Shown here one piece after another: positions 29,182 to 37,604 of a stretch of 64,000 nt of DNA (position 1 is its first letter; each line of letters starts with the position of its first letter). The notes below the pieces were generated by a model. The model saw nothing but the letters and a program-made list of their open reading frames with translations, searched no databases and was not told the origin of the DNA. Made by a program: the position numbers and the translations under genes. The stretch comes from Burkholderia latens (GTDB lineage Bacteria > Pseudomonadota > Gammaproteobacteria > Burkholderiales > Burkholderiaceae), in contig NZ_CP013435.1 of assembly GCF_001718795.1 (NCBI RefSeq), forward strand, positions 2,976,001 to 3,040,000. Direction: 5' to 3'.

Positions 29182-29198
29182 TCGACGAATCGTCGATC
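29180..29198 (+). promoter_or_regulatory. Stem-loop at the stop codon of the first cluster gene
   Basis: GATCGACG-AAT-CGTCGATC forms an 8-bp stem beginning within the TGA stop. There is no T-run. Such hairpins between a precursor gene and its processing genes often give partial termination or protect the upstream mRNA. Confidence 0.5.
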
Positions 29199-29304
29199 AC
29201 GATTTCAATGCGCGTCATGGACAAACCGTTCGGTTCTAGCAAGTCGTAAGCGACGGCTCCACTCATTGCCCGTCAGCACGACCGCATGGTGCCGTGTCTC
29301 GTTC

Positions 29305-31032
29305 ATGGCGCCTCCCCCGACCGGCAATCCTTCTCATTGCACCTATCTTGAAAAGAAACATAAAAATGCGTCTCGCCTGCCATTGTTGATAAATCGATAT
29401 CGTGGCCTGCTTTTCGTCATTTTCATCGCATCTGCCGCCACTTCGGCACTCAATACCTCATTGGGTGCACTTTTGAAATGGTTAACGGAAAGCATTCAGA
29501 GCAACAGCGCACACGGCATCTACTTATTCGTACTGTTTTTCTCGATTCAACGTCTGCTGCTTCCCGTTTGCGGCGGAATCTCGACATTCTCGTCCAACAT
29601 CCTTGCGGTGAGGTTGGAAAATGACATCAGAGACGCATGGTACAAACACGTCATCAATCTGGACTCAAGTTCGTCAAGACAAAAAAACTCCGGAGAGTTG
29701 CAGAAGAGACTTCAAGACGCCATCGGGTCCGTCCGCTCGTTTCTGAACAACACATTGCGCTCCACGCTATCCATCACTCTCGAATTTATTTCGATCATTG
29801 CGTTTACGCTCTTCTTGATCGGACCAAGTGCGAGTCTGGCGCTCGTACTATGCGGTGTGATTTATTCAATCTATATTATCAAGGTTACTCGCACTCGCGT
29901 GCCGCTCATTCGAAACATCTCCGAAGCAGATGCGGCGTGCTCTGCCTTCATGCATGACAGTTTCATCAACGCCGGACCGATTTCATCCGAGGCAATCTCG
30001 GTGCGCGCTCGGAAACATGCACTGCTCTTGACGACGTTGGCAAAAAAACGGTTTTATCACTCAAAGGAGCTCCTGAAAGACAGCATCTGGGCAGCCGTAC
30101 TTTGCGGGGGTATGGCGTACGTCGCGCTCTCGTGGTTCGACGGCGACAAAATTGGAAGCATAGGTACCACGATCATGCTCTCCACTGGATTAGCCCATAT
30201 GATTTCACAGATCAATTCACTCGGATTCAATTACAGAAACATCCTGCGCGCCAAAATCGATATTGAGCGAATATCGGACGCACTCACTCAAGCGAATGTA
30301 GCTCAACGAGAGCTGATCACGATTAATATCCGAACAACTGAAAATATCCACTACAAAATTGATAATCTCATTTTATTTGACCATCAAGACAGGCAATCCT
30401 ACCCCGTTACGGGTGATATCGTCATTCTAAAAGGTCACATCAATTCGATGAGAGGGGACAGCGGGATCGGCAAAAGCACGCTCGCGCGTATCATGAGAGG
30501 CGAAATCACTCCTCCTACCTCGAAGATATTTCTATGCGGCATCGACATGTCGTCTGTCGAGCGCGACTCCTTGCTCCAGTCGATTTCCTCCACATCGCAA
30601 GAAAGTATCATTTTCAATGAATCCATCCGCAACAATCTTCTCTACGGCAATCCCGATGCCCACGATAGCGAATTGATTTCAACGCTATCGTCAGTCGGGT
30701 TGAGTAAATTTTGCACCGCAGATGGTCTGGATTTTGTCGTCGGTGAAAAAGGGGGGCTATTATCCGGAGGCGAACGGCAGCGACTAGGAGTCGCCAGAGC
30801 GCTCTTGCAAAATGCTGACCTGATTATTCTCGACGAGCCGTTTGCCGGGTTGGACACTGCCGGCGTGATCAGCTTGGCCTCGTTAATTGCGGATTTGTCG
30901 AATCGCGTCTACGTCCTCCTCATTCTGCATCAGGATCCTCGCCAATTATTCGACACCTCGAGCACTCCGCTCAATGCCTTCGTCCTCGCGGCGAATTCCG
31001 ATCTGAAAACGCTGGAGATTATTCGTGACTAA
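29305..31032 (+). CDS. ABC transporter, fused membrane and ATPase domains (exporter type)
   Basis: About 575 residues, one six-helix transmembrane domain (residues ~25-320) followed by an ATPase domain with Walker A GDSGIGKST, signature LSGGERQRLGVARAL, Walker B LIILDEP and H-loop LILHQD. No C39 peptidase domain is attached, so it does not itself cut a leader. I chose the first ATG (29305); a TTG at 29266 would add 13 residues, and no strong RBS marks either. Codon use is AT-rich like its neighbours. It overlaps the next gene by 8 bases. Likely exports the product of this cluster. Confidence 0.88.
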   Translation: MAPPPTGNPSHCTYLEKKHKNASRLPLLINRYRGLLFVIFIASAATSALNTSLGALLKWLTESIQSNSAHGIYLFVLFFSIQRLLLPVCGGISTFSSNILAVRLENDIRDAWYKHVINLDSSSSRQKNSGELQKRLQDAIGSVRSFLNNTLRSTLSITLEFISIIAFTLFLIGPSASLALVLCGVIYSIYIIKVTRTRVPLIRNISEADAACSAFMHDSFINAGPISSEAISVRARKHALLLTTLAKKRFYHSKELLKDSIWAAVLCGGMAYVALSWFDGDKIGSIGTTIMLSTGLAHMISQINSLGFNYRNILRAKIDIERISDALTQANVAQRELITINIRTTENIHYKIDNLILFDHQDRQSYPVTGDIVILKGHINSMRGDSGIGKSTLARIMRGEITPPTSKIFLCGIDMSSVERDSLLQSISSTSQESIIFNESIRNNLLYGNPDAHDSELISTLSSVGLSKFCTADGLDFVVGEKGGLLSGGERQRLGVARALLQNADLIILDEPFAGLDTAGVISLASLIADLSNRVYVLLILHQDPRQLFDTSSTPLNAFVLAANSDLKTLEIIRD

Positions 31033-31939
31033 CTCCCTCTTCTCGAACTTCGATCTCGAATTCTTCACCAAGCATGTGCTACACATGCACCCACATCTGC
31101 TTGGTCCCGTGATGCGCCAAAATCTACCTAATTGGAGCACCGTAAACGCTCTACTAGAAAGTGGGTTGCTCGACTACCCCAGAATCAGAATTAGTAGCGC
31201 TGACACGGAATATCCGCGCGGATACTGCGGATTTCTAAGATACAGCTCGAATCCACGCGGCGGCAGGTTCGCGACAATTATGCCTGACCTTCTGTATCGC
31301 GCGCTGGATGATGGTTGCACCATTATCATCGACGGATGCCAGGATTACTTTCCACCTGTCTTAGCATTGACTACTGAAATCGAACACATCCTGAAATGCC
31401 AGTCGTGGGCGAACCTCTATATCTCCGCTCAATCCGGGACTAGTTTCGGGTGCCATTTTGACGACCACGACATCATTTCAGTGCAGCTGTCCGGTGAAAA
31501 GCGTTGGCACATCTATAATCCGACATATATTTCACCAAACAGACGAGACAAGAGCTTCTATCTCGATCCGCCAACCGGCTCACCTGATCTCCTTGAAAAC
31601 CTGCGAACAGGATCCAGCCTATATCTCCCTTCCGGCTACTGGCACAACGTCCAAACCATCTCAGCCCACTCGTTGCACATAACATTTGGCCTCGATTTTC
31701 CGAGAAAATTGGATATCATTCACGCCATAGCCAATCAACTTGGACTTAGCGAAATTTTTCGCGGCACCATCAATTTCGACCCAGACTCAGCTGATTTTTA
31801 TATTTTTAGAGAGAATATAATTAATGCAATCCGAGAGATTGACATAGAAGAATGCATGAAAAACGTCATCACAATTCACAAAAAACGACGCCCGGCGTTT
31901 ACCCTGCCCAATTACCAAATCAGCACAAAATATCGATAA
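31025..31939 (+). CDS. JmjC/cupin-type Fe(II) 2-oxoglutarate oxygenase (RoxA/YcfD-like)
   Basis: A 304-residue protein from a GTG start inside the end of the transporter gene. The iron-binding triad is visible: H144 and D146 in GCHFDDHDIISVQLSG, and H207 in LYLPSGYWHNVQ. The sentence QLSGEKRWHIYNP matches the beta strand after the HxD motif of ribosomal oxygenases such as YcfD, which hydroxylate arginine or histidine of proteins. In this operon a peptide or protein substrate is a fair inference. The C-terminal ~80 residues resemble the winged/dimer region only loosely. Confidence 0.85.
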   Translation: MTNSLFSNFDLEFFTKHVLHMHPHLLGPVMRQNLPNWSTVNALLESGLLDYPRIRISSADTEYPRGYCGFLRYSSNPRGGRFATIMPDLLYRALDDGCTIIIDGCQDYFPPVLALTTEIEHILKCQSWANLYISAQSGTSFGCHFDDHDIISVQLSGEKRWHIYNPTYISPNRRDKSFYLDPPTGSPDLLENLRTGSSLYLPSGYWHNVQTISAHSLHITFGLDFPRKLDIIHAIANQLGLSEIFRGTINFDPDSADFYIFRENIINAIREIDIEECMKNVITIHKKRRPAFTLPNYQISTKYR

Positions 31940-31971
31940 ACACCATAAAATATTCAATTCACCAAAATCTC

Positions 31972-32385
31972 ATGAAGCCAAGATACAGTCTATTGCAAAT
32001 GAGAGACGTCTGGATCGACGCCTATATGAATGGGGACGTCGATCAACTTAATTTCGTCGAAAGCCCTCATTTCTTCGTAAAGCGAGGAGGCAGAATATCG
32101 ACGAAATCCCAACAAATATCCTATATACAACGACATCTGCTCGAGCAGAGTTGGTGTAATTTCGGTATGTACGTCCACGACGAAATCACGAAAATCTCTG
32201 AAAAACAGCAATGGGCGTCGTTTTCCGGCACCGGCTCGATGCGACGCGATGGAAGAATACTTACCATGTTTGATTTTCTAGAGCTGTGGCTAATCTGCGA
32301 CGATCGGTGGCAGATAGCAGCGCTTTGCTATGACGAAAAGCATCGAGAAAGTGGAATAACGGCGGATCAACCGAATCACGAATAG
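31972..32385 (+). CDS. NTF2-like (SnoaL/DUF4440-type) small protein
   Basis: A 137-residue protein; MRDVWIDAYMNGDVDQLNFVESPHFFV at the front, then WASFSGTGSMRRDGRILTMFDFLELWLICDDRWQIAALCY, is the helix-plus-curved-sheet pattern of the NTF2-like fold. Such proteins act as small enzymes or ligand-binding partners. It lies 32 bases after the JmjC gene. No good ribosome site precedes ATG 31972 or the alternative ATG 31999, so the start is uncertain. Same strand, same AT-rich composition as the rest of the cluster. Function unknown. Confidence 0.7.
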   Translation: MKPRYSLLQMRDVWIDAYMNGDVDQLNFVESPHFFVKRGGRISTKSQQISYIQRHLLEQSWCNFGMYVHDEITKISEKQQWASFSGTGSMRRDGRILTMFDFLELWLICDDRWQIAALCYDEKHRESGITADQPNHE

Positions 32386-32434
32386 CCATGCGTTCAGACT
32401 TCCTGCAATCAATTTATCACTACTCTTGATAAAC

Positions 32435-33904
32435 ATGAATGATTCTCTAACGACAAACCACCAATTCACCGGTGCTCGACATAGTGCCGATGTTATCGAG
32501 CGCTTGCGTAGGCATCCTGCAGAAATCTGGCATCGTGGTGCGCGGATCGCCGACGTTACCACCGATCCGGCATTCAAGAATGGAGTGGCAACCTTGGCCG
32601 GGCTCTACGATTACCAATGGAACGCTGAGGATATCCTGCTCGAGAAGGGTCCCCGGGGAACGGTGGTCAATCGCTCATTCGGTATTCCCCGCACCCCCTC
32701 AGACCTCGTTTCGCTTGGCAACGCTCTTCAGCATAGCGCCCAATACAGTATGGGGATGCTCGGGCGCGAGCCCGCGTATCTGAATCGTGCAATATCCTCT
32801 TTCTCGGGAAGTGCAGCCTTGTTCAGCACTTCCGATCGAGCATATGGCGCAAATGCTATTCGATACCACGATTTCATTCGTGAAAACGACCTATCGTTGA
32901 CTCACACACTGCTCAATCCACGCCCTGACCGCTTGGTTGGCCCAGCGCTCCAGGTTGATGCGGCGGTTGCCACTCACGTGTGCGAGGAACGGGATGACGG
33001 TATCGTAATACGCGGCGCACGTCTGCTTGCGACTCTGCCATTCGCCGACGAGATTGCACTCTTTCCCGCGCGCTTGATGGATCATTCTGATCGATCAAAG
33101 TCATACGCATTTGGCTGTGCACTCCCGACCGCGACGCCCGGCCTGCGCTTCGTCTGCCGCGACTCGGTAGATTACGGATTCGGCGCGGCGGATCACCCGC
33201 TTAGCGCCCGATTCGAAGAAATGGACGCGGTCGCGATCTTTGATGATGTGTTTGTTCCGTGGGAACGCGTCTTTTGCTATCGAGACATCGATATTTGCAA
33301 TATGGCCTATATGGCCACCGGTGCAACCGCACACATGGCTTACCAAGTAGTTTGCAAGAATATCGTCAAGACCGAGTTTCTCCTCGGCCTGGTCTCCCTG
33401 ATGATAGAAGGATCCGGGCTGGAAAAATTTCAGCACGTTCATGAAAAAATGGCGGAAGTCTGGGTCAATCTTGAAACCTTGAAGGCCTTCAGACATGCAG
33501 CCGAAGCCGGCGCCCATAACAATGCCTTCGGGATGCTCGTTCCGGCCTGGGACCCGCTCGACGCCGCTAGAAATCTGTATCCTCGTCTCTATCCCAGAAT
33601 GGTCGAGATCATTCAGCAACTCGGAGCCAGCGGCCTCGTTTCGATGCCGGCCACGATATCTCTCACTGGACCGCTTGCTGCAGACATTAGACGCTATTAC
33701 GAGGTAGCCCGCATGGATGCCTATGATCGGATCGCGCTGTACCGGTTGGCATGGGACACGGCGATCTCGGCATTTGGCGGGCGCCAAATCCTATATGAAC
33801 GCTTCTTCTTCGGTGACCCAGCCCAAATGGCGTCGCGCTTGTTTAGAGAAAAGGACTGCTCCGAGGCAATGAATCGGGTCAAAGCATTTCTGGCGCGTTC
33901 GTGA
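32435..33904 (+). CDS. HpaB-family FADH2-dependent aromatic monooxygenase
   Basis: A 489-residue protein of the 4-hydroxyphenylacetate 3-monooxygenase family (acyl-CoA-dehydrogenase-like fold). The N-terminal GARHSADVIERLRRHPAEIW, middle DDVFVPWERVFCYRD and C-terminal MDAYDRIALYRLAWDTAISAFGGRQ follow the family. Typical members ortho-hydroxylate phenols such as tyrosine derivatives, using FADH2 from a separate HpaC-type reductase, which is not encoded here. It starts at ATG 32435, 49 bases after the NTF2-like gene, and is last of the cluster. Its GC content is higher than the four genes before it. Confidence 0.88.
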   Translation: MNDSLTTNHQFTGARHSADVIERLRRHPAEIWHRGARIADVTTDPAFKNGVATLAGLYDYQWNAEDILLEKGPRGTVVNRSFGIPRTPSDLVSLGNALQHSAQYSMGMLGREPAYLNRAISSFSGSAALFSTSDRAYGANAIRYHDFIRENDLSLTHTLLNPRPDRLVGPALQVDAAVATHVCEERDDGIVIRGARLLATLPFADEIALFPARLMDHSDRSKSYAFGCALPTATPGLRFVCRDSVDYGFGAADHPLSARFEEMDAVAIFDDVFVPWERVFCYRDIDICNMAYMATGATAHMAYQVVCKNIVKTEFLLGLVSLMIEGSGLEKFQHVHEKMAEVWVNLETLKAFRHAAEAGAHNNAFGMLVPAWDPLDAARNLYPRLYPRMVEIIQQLGASGLVSMPATISLTGPLAADIRRYYEVARMDAYDRIALYRLAWDTAISAFGGRQILYERFFFGDPAQMASRLFREKDCSEAMNRVKAFLARS

Positions 33905-34027
33905 AACGCGTGACATCTTCTCGTACCTGATTATTTGAGCCGCGAGAAACCGCGATTTCGCGGGATATCGGAAAAAACGAACAAAATACCGCGCCGCGGG
34001 TTTTTGTGCGTTCAACTCAGCGAGCAA

Positions 34028-35020
34028 TCAGACCACCCCCGCCCCATGCGCCTGCAGATCGGCGTGATAGCTCGAGCGCACCATCGCGCCGACGGCCGCG
34101 TGCGTGAAGCCCATCTTGTACGCCTCTTCCTCGTACATCTTGAACGTATCCGGATGCACGTACGCGCGCACCGGCAGATGGTGCTCGGACGGCTGCAGGT
34201 ACTGGCCGATCGTCAGCATGTCGACGTCGTGCGCGCGCAGGTCGCGCATCACCTGCAGGATTTCCTCTTCCGTTTCGCCAAGGCCGACCATCAGCCCCGA
34301 CTTCGTCGCGACGTCCGGATGCAGCGCCTTGAAGTCCTTCAGCAGCTTCAGCGAATGCGCGTAGTCCGAACCCGGGCGCGCTTCCTTGTACAGGCGCGGC
34401 ACCGTTTCGAGGTTGTGGTTCATCACGTCCGGCGGCGCCGCGGTCAGGATCGACAGCGCACGGTCGAGACGGCCGCGGAAGTCCGGCGTCAGGATCTCGA
34501 TGCGCGTGTCCGGCGACTGTTCGCGCACTTCGCGAATGCACTCGACGAAGTGAGCAGCACCGCCGTCGCGCAGATCGTCGCGATCGACGCTCGTGATCAC
34601 GACATACTTGAGCTTCAGCGCGGCGATCGTGCGCGCGAGATTCTTCGGTTCGTCCGCGTCGAGCGGATCGGGGCGGCCGTGGCCGACGTCGCAGAACGGG
34701 CAGCGGCGCGTGCACTTGTCGCCCATGATCATGAACGTCGCAGTGCCCTTGCCGAAGCACTCGCCGATGTTCGGGCAGCTCGCTTCCTCGCACACGGTGT
34801 GCAGGTTGTGCTCGCGCAGGATGGTCTTGATCTCGTTGAAGCGCGAGCTGCCGGTGGCCGCCTTCACGCGGATCCACTCCGGCTTTTTCAGCTTCTCGAT
34901 CGGAATGACCTTGATCGGAATGCGCGCCGTCTTCGCCTGCGCCTTCTGCTTGGCGGTCGGATCGTAGGCAGCGGTCGCGGCCGAATCGGCCGGTGCGGGA
35001 GAAGCGGTAACGTCAGTCAT
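34028..35020 (-). CDS. lipA: Lipoyl synthase
   Basis: Radical SAM enzyme of 330 residues that inserts two sulfurs into protein-bound octanoyl groups. The auxiliary cluster cysteines are C77, C82 and C88 ([12 protein letters not shown]), the radical-SAM cysteines C103, C107 and C110 (CTRRCPFC), and the C-terminal RSSY serine motif is present ([10 protein letters not shown]). The start at ATG 35020 overlaps the lipB stop by 8 bases, so the two are translationally coupled; codons further upstream would lie inside lipB. Confidence 0.97.
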   Translation of the reverse strand: MTDVTASPAPADSAATAAYDPTAKQKAQAKTARIPIKVIPIEKLKKPEWIRVKAATGSSRFNEIKTILREHNLHTVCEEASCPNIGECFGKGTATFMIMGDKCTRRCPFCDVGHGRPDPLDADEPKNLARTIAALKLKYVVITSVDRDDLRDGGAAHFVECIREVREQSPDTRIEILTPDFRGRLDRALSILTAAPPDVMNHNLETVPRLYKEARPGSDYAHSLKLLKDFKALHPDVATKSGLMVGLGETEEEILQVMRDLRAHDVDMLTIGQYLQPSEHHLPVRAYVHPDTFKMYEEEAYKMGFTHAAVGAMVRSSYHADLQAHGAGVV

Positions 35021-35768
35021 TCGAATGTTCCAGTGCCTGCGGCTTGTCGGCGGCCGCGGATGCGCCATCGAGGTTGGCAATCAGGCGCCCCACGAGCGTG
35101 CGGGCGACGTCGTTCCAGTCGGCGGCAACCTCGAGGCTCGCCATGTCGACGGTTTCCAGTCCGGCGTAGCCGCACGGGTTGATCGCGAGAAACGGGCGCA
35201 GATCCATCTTCACGTTCAGGCTCAGCCCGTGATAGCTGCAGCCGTTGCGGATCTTCAGGCCGAGGGCCGCGATCTTCGCGCCTTCGTGCGCGCCGGACGC
35301 CACGTAGATACCGGGCGCGCCCGCCTTGCGGACCGAAGCGAGATTATACGCCGCGAGGGTTTCGATCACGGCCTCCTCGATCTTCGTCACGAGCGTGCGC
35401 ACCATCAGCTTGCGGCGGCGCAAGTCCAGCAGCAGGTAGACGACGATCTGGCCGGGGCCGTGATAGGTGATTTGTCCGCCGCGGTCGACCTTCACGAGCG
35501 GCACGCCGCTGTCGGCCACCAGCAGGTGAGCCGGGTCGCCGGCCTGGCCGAGCGTGTAGACGGGGGGATGCTCGACGACCCAGATTTCGTCGCCGGTGTC
35601 GGCCGTGCGCGTGTCGGTGAACGCGCGCATCGCGTCAAAGCTCGCCTGGTAGGCCTCGCTGCCGCGCCAGCGCACGGTCACCGGCACGACGGACTCGACC
35701 GGAGCCCCGGCGGGCGATGCGGAAACAGCGACAGGCGTGGACACGATGGCAACCGGCGAGACGGACAT
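35013..35768 (-). CDS. lipB: Octanoyl-[ACP]:protein N-octanoyltransferase
   Basis: Transfers octanoyl from acyl carrier protein to lipoyl domains, the step before LipA. The 251-residue protein has [23 protein letters not shown], the catalytic lysine in [12 protein letters not shown] and the catalytic cysteine in [10 protein letters not shown]. The first ~30 residues ([20 protein letters not shown]) are a Ser/Ala/Pro-rich extension lacking in E. coli LipB, so a start further in cannot be excluded, though none is better marked. Confidence 0.95.
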   Translation of the reverse strand: MSVSPVAIVSTPVAVSASPAGAPVESVVPVTVRWRGSEAYQASFDAMRAFTDTRTADTGDEIWVVEHPPVYTLGQAGDPAHLLVADSGVPLVKVDRGGQITYHGPGQIVVYLLLDLRRRKLMVRTLVTKIEEAVIETLAAYNLASVRKAGAPGIYVASGAHEGAKIAALGLKIRNGCSYHGLSLNVKMDLRPFLAINPCGYAGLETVDMASLEVAADWNDVARTLVGRLIANLDGASAAADKPQALEHSND

Positions 35769-35817
35769 GGCCGTCAGTTTACCGAAAACCCATCGGTCTC
35801 GCCGGGCAGGGAAAAGG

Positions 35818-35838
35818 GACGGATGGCAGGCATCCGTC
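35818..35838 (-). terminator. Terminator after the DUF2917 gene
   Basis: An 8-bp stem, GACGGATG-CCTGC-CATCCGTC on the reverse strand, is followed by CCCTTTTCC. It lies 14 bases past the DUF2917 stop codon. The T-run is short, so termination may be partial. Confidence 0.55.
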
Positions 35839-35852
35839 GGACGAAAGCCGCG

Positions 35853-36179
35853 TCAGACGGTGCGCCAGCCGTCGTGAAGCAGCGCATTCACGCGCTCGCG
35901 CAGCCGCGCGAGCGCACCGCGTGCGACGTCCCGAGCCGGTCGCGACACCGAGAACGCGACGTGCGCGCCCCGCCCGCTTTCCGCACTGAGCCACAGCCGC
36001 TCGCCGCGGCGCAGCTTCAGCGTCTCGCCGTCGACGAGGAAGTAGTCTTCGACGTCGTTGCTGCGCGTCGCCCACACCGGCCCGCACTGCACAGTCAGGC
36101 GCGTGCTGTGCTGGACCTTCATCGGTACGGTTTCGCCTGCGGGGATTTCGAACGTGATGCTTGAGGAAATTTCTTGCAT
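35853..36179 (-). CDS. DUF2917 domain protein
   Basis: A 108-residue protein beginning MQEISSSITFEIPAGETVPM. The pattern of short beta strands with LTVQCGPVWATRSNDVEDYFLVDGETLKL and LRRGERLWLSAE matches DUF2917, a small beta-rich domain of unknown biochemical role that is commonly divergent from a GcvA-like LysR gene, as here. GGCGGAG precedes ATG 36179; a start five codons upstream is possible. Neither membrane helices nor a signal are present. Confidence 0.8.
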   Translation of the reverse strand: MQEISSSITFEIPAGETVPMKVQHSTRLTVQCGPVWATRSNDVEDYFLVDGETLKLRRGERLWLSAESGRGAHVAFSVSRPARDVARGALARLRERVNALLHDGWRTV

Positions 36180-36210
36180 GATCGACTCCGCCAATACGTG
36201 CTTCGATGGC

Positions 36211-36216
36211 TACAAT
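36211..36216 (+). promoter_or_regulatory. Putative -10 box of the GcvA-like gene within a small inverted repeat
   Basis: TACAAT sits inside CTAC-AATC-GTAG (36210-36221), about 65 bases before the LysR-type start codon, in the divergent gap with DUF2917. A self-repressing LysR protein could bind here. Confidence 0.4.
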
Positions 36217-36281
36217 CGTAGTCACCCCAAGGCATCCGACCAAACGACCATTTTTCACGTCGATGTGAGGAAAATTAGCAA

Positions 36282-37271
36282 ATGGACCTCCGCCAGCTGC
36301 CTGCGCTCAACGCCATTCGCGCATTCGAAGCCGCCGCGCGGCACGAGAACTTCTCTCGCGCCGCCGACGAGCTCTACGTCACGCACGGCGCGGTCAGCCA
36401 CCAGGTGCGCGCGCTCGAGGAGGAACTGGGTGTGCAGCTGTTCACGCGCAACGGCAAGCGGCTATGCCTGACCGACGCCGGCATGCGCTACGCGCAGCAG
36501 ATCCGCACCGCGCTGATGGTGATTGCCGACGCGACACGCGACGTGCGCGCGAGCGACCGCGGACGGCGGCTCGTGGTGTCGATGCTGTCGTCGTTCGCCG
36601 CGCGCTTCATCACGCCGCGCATCGGCACGTTCATCGAGCGGCATCCGGAAATCGACGTCGAACTGCAGTCCACCAACTCGCTGACCGATTTCGCGCGCGA
36701 CGACGTCGACCTCGCGATCCGCTTCGGTTCCGGCAGCTATCCGGGGCTGCACGTCGAGCCGCTGTTCGACGAGGTGTTTTTTCCGGCGTGTTCGCCGGCG
36801 CTGAACGGCGGCAAGCTGCCGCAAACGCCCGCCGATCTCGTCCACTACAACCTGCTGCGCTCTGACGACGAGCTGTGGCGCCCGTGGTTCGACGCAGCCG
36901 GGGTCGATACGCTGACCGAGCCGAAACGGGGAATTCTGTATCAGGATTCGTCGAACCTGCTGCTGGCCGCGATCGAAGGCCAGGGTATCGCGCTGGTACG
37001 TCGCTCGCTCGCGGTGCACGACCTGCTCGACGGGCGCCTCGTGCGCCTGTTCGACATCGACGGGCAGAGCCCGTGGCACTATTTTTTCGTGTGCCCGCCG
37101 CCGCTGCTCGATACGCCGCGCGTGCAGGCGTTCAGGACGTGGATTCTCGAGGAAGTCGCGGAGTTCAAGAAGCTCTGCGACGAACTGGATGCGCGACGCG
37201 CGGCGGGGAAATGCCCGGCCGAGTGCGCGCTGGACGGAGGATGGAAAGGGATCAGCGGCCGTTTGCGCTGA
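36282..37271 (+). CDS. LysR-family regulator, GcvA-like
   Basis: A 329-residue regulator. The helix-turn-helix at residues 5-65 has the GcvA-type sequence LPALNAIRAFEAAARHENFS and AVSHQVRALEEELGVQLF. The effector domain follows (RRLVVSMLSSFAARFITPR). Its final ~35 residues (KKLCDELDARRAAGKCPAEC) extend past the usual end. Divergent from DUF2917, its likely target. The pair sits between ybeD and lipB, where E. coli has the LysR gene ybeF between lipB and lipA. Confidence 0.92.
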   Translation: MDLRQLPALNAIRAFEAAARHENFSRAADELYVTHGAVSHQVRALEEELGVQLFTRNGKRLCLTDAGMRYAQQIRTALMVIADATRDVRASDRGRRLVVSMLSSFAARFITPRIGTFIERHPEIDVELQSTNSLTDFARDDVDLAIRFGSGSYPGLHVEPLFDEVFFPACSPALNGGKLPQTPADLVHYNLLRSDDELWRPWFDAAGVDTLTEPKRGILYQDSSNLLLAAIEGQGIALVRRSLAVHDLLDGRLVRLFDIDGQSPWHYFFVCPPPLLDTPRVQAFRTWILEEVAEFKKLCDELDARRAAGKCPAECALDGGWKGISGRLR

Positions 37272-37295
37272 TCCCCGGACAGCCGCAACGGCCCG

Positions 37296-37604
37296 TTACA
37301 GCACGACCTTGACCATCGGATGGCCGGTCAGTGCACGATAGATGTCGTCGAGCTGTTCCTGGCTCGTCGCGCGCACGGTGATCGTGAGGCCGGTGTAGTT
37401 GCCGCCGCTCGATGCGCGTTCTTCGATCTTCTCGACGTCGATCTCGTTGTCGTGGACGGCCACGACCTTGAAGATCGTGTCCTTGAACTCCGGGTGCGCC
37501 TTGCCCATGATCTTGATCGGGAAATCGCACGGAAACTCCAGCAGCGACTCCTTCCGGGCATCGACCGCGCCGGTGACCTCGATGGTTTTGGTCGGTTCGC
37601 TCAT
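37296..37604 (-). CDS. ybeD: YbeD/DUF493 family protein
   Basis: A 102-residue protein with the ferredoxin-like alpha/beta fold of DUF493: LLEFPCDFPIKIMGKAHPEF, then NYTGLTITVRATSQEQLDDIYRAL. Its molecular role is unknown; its gene is almost always beside lipB, suggesting a link to lipoate attachment or octanoate supply. ATG 37604 overlaps the stop of the aminotransferase gene as TGATG, so the two are co-translated. Confidence 0.92.
   Translation of the reverse strand: MSEPTKTIEVTGAVDARKESLLEFPCDFPIKIMGKAHPEFKDTIFKVVAVHDNEIDVEKIEERASSGGNYTGLTITVRATSQEQLDDIYRALTGHPMVKVVL

Noticed and set aside
29208..29249. 13-codon frame (MRVMDKPFGSSKS) between the first cluster gene and the transporter
   Set aside because: Too short, no ribosome site, no link to a known peptide type; could be revisited if conserved.
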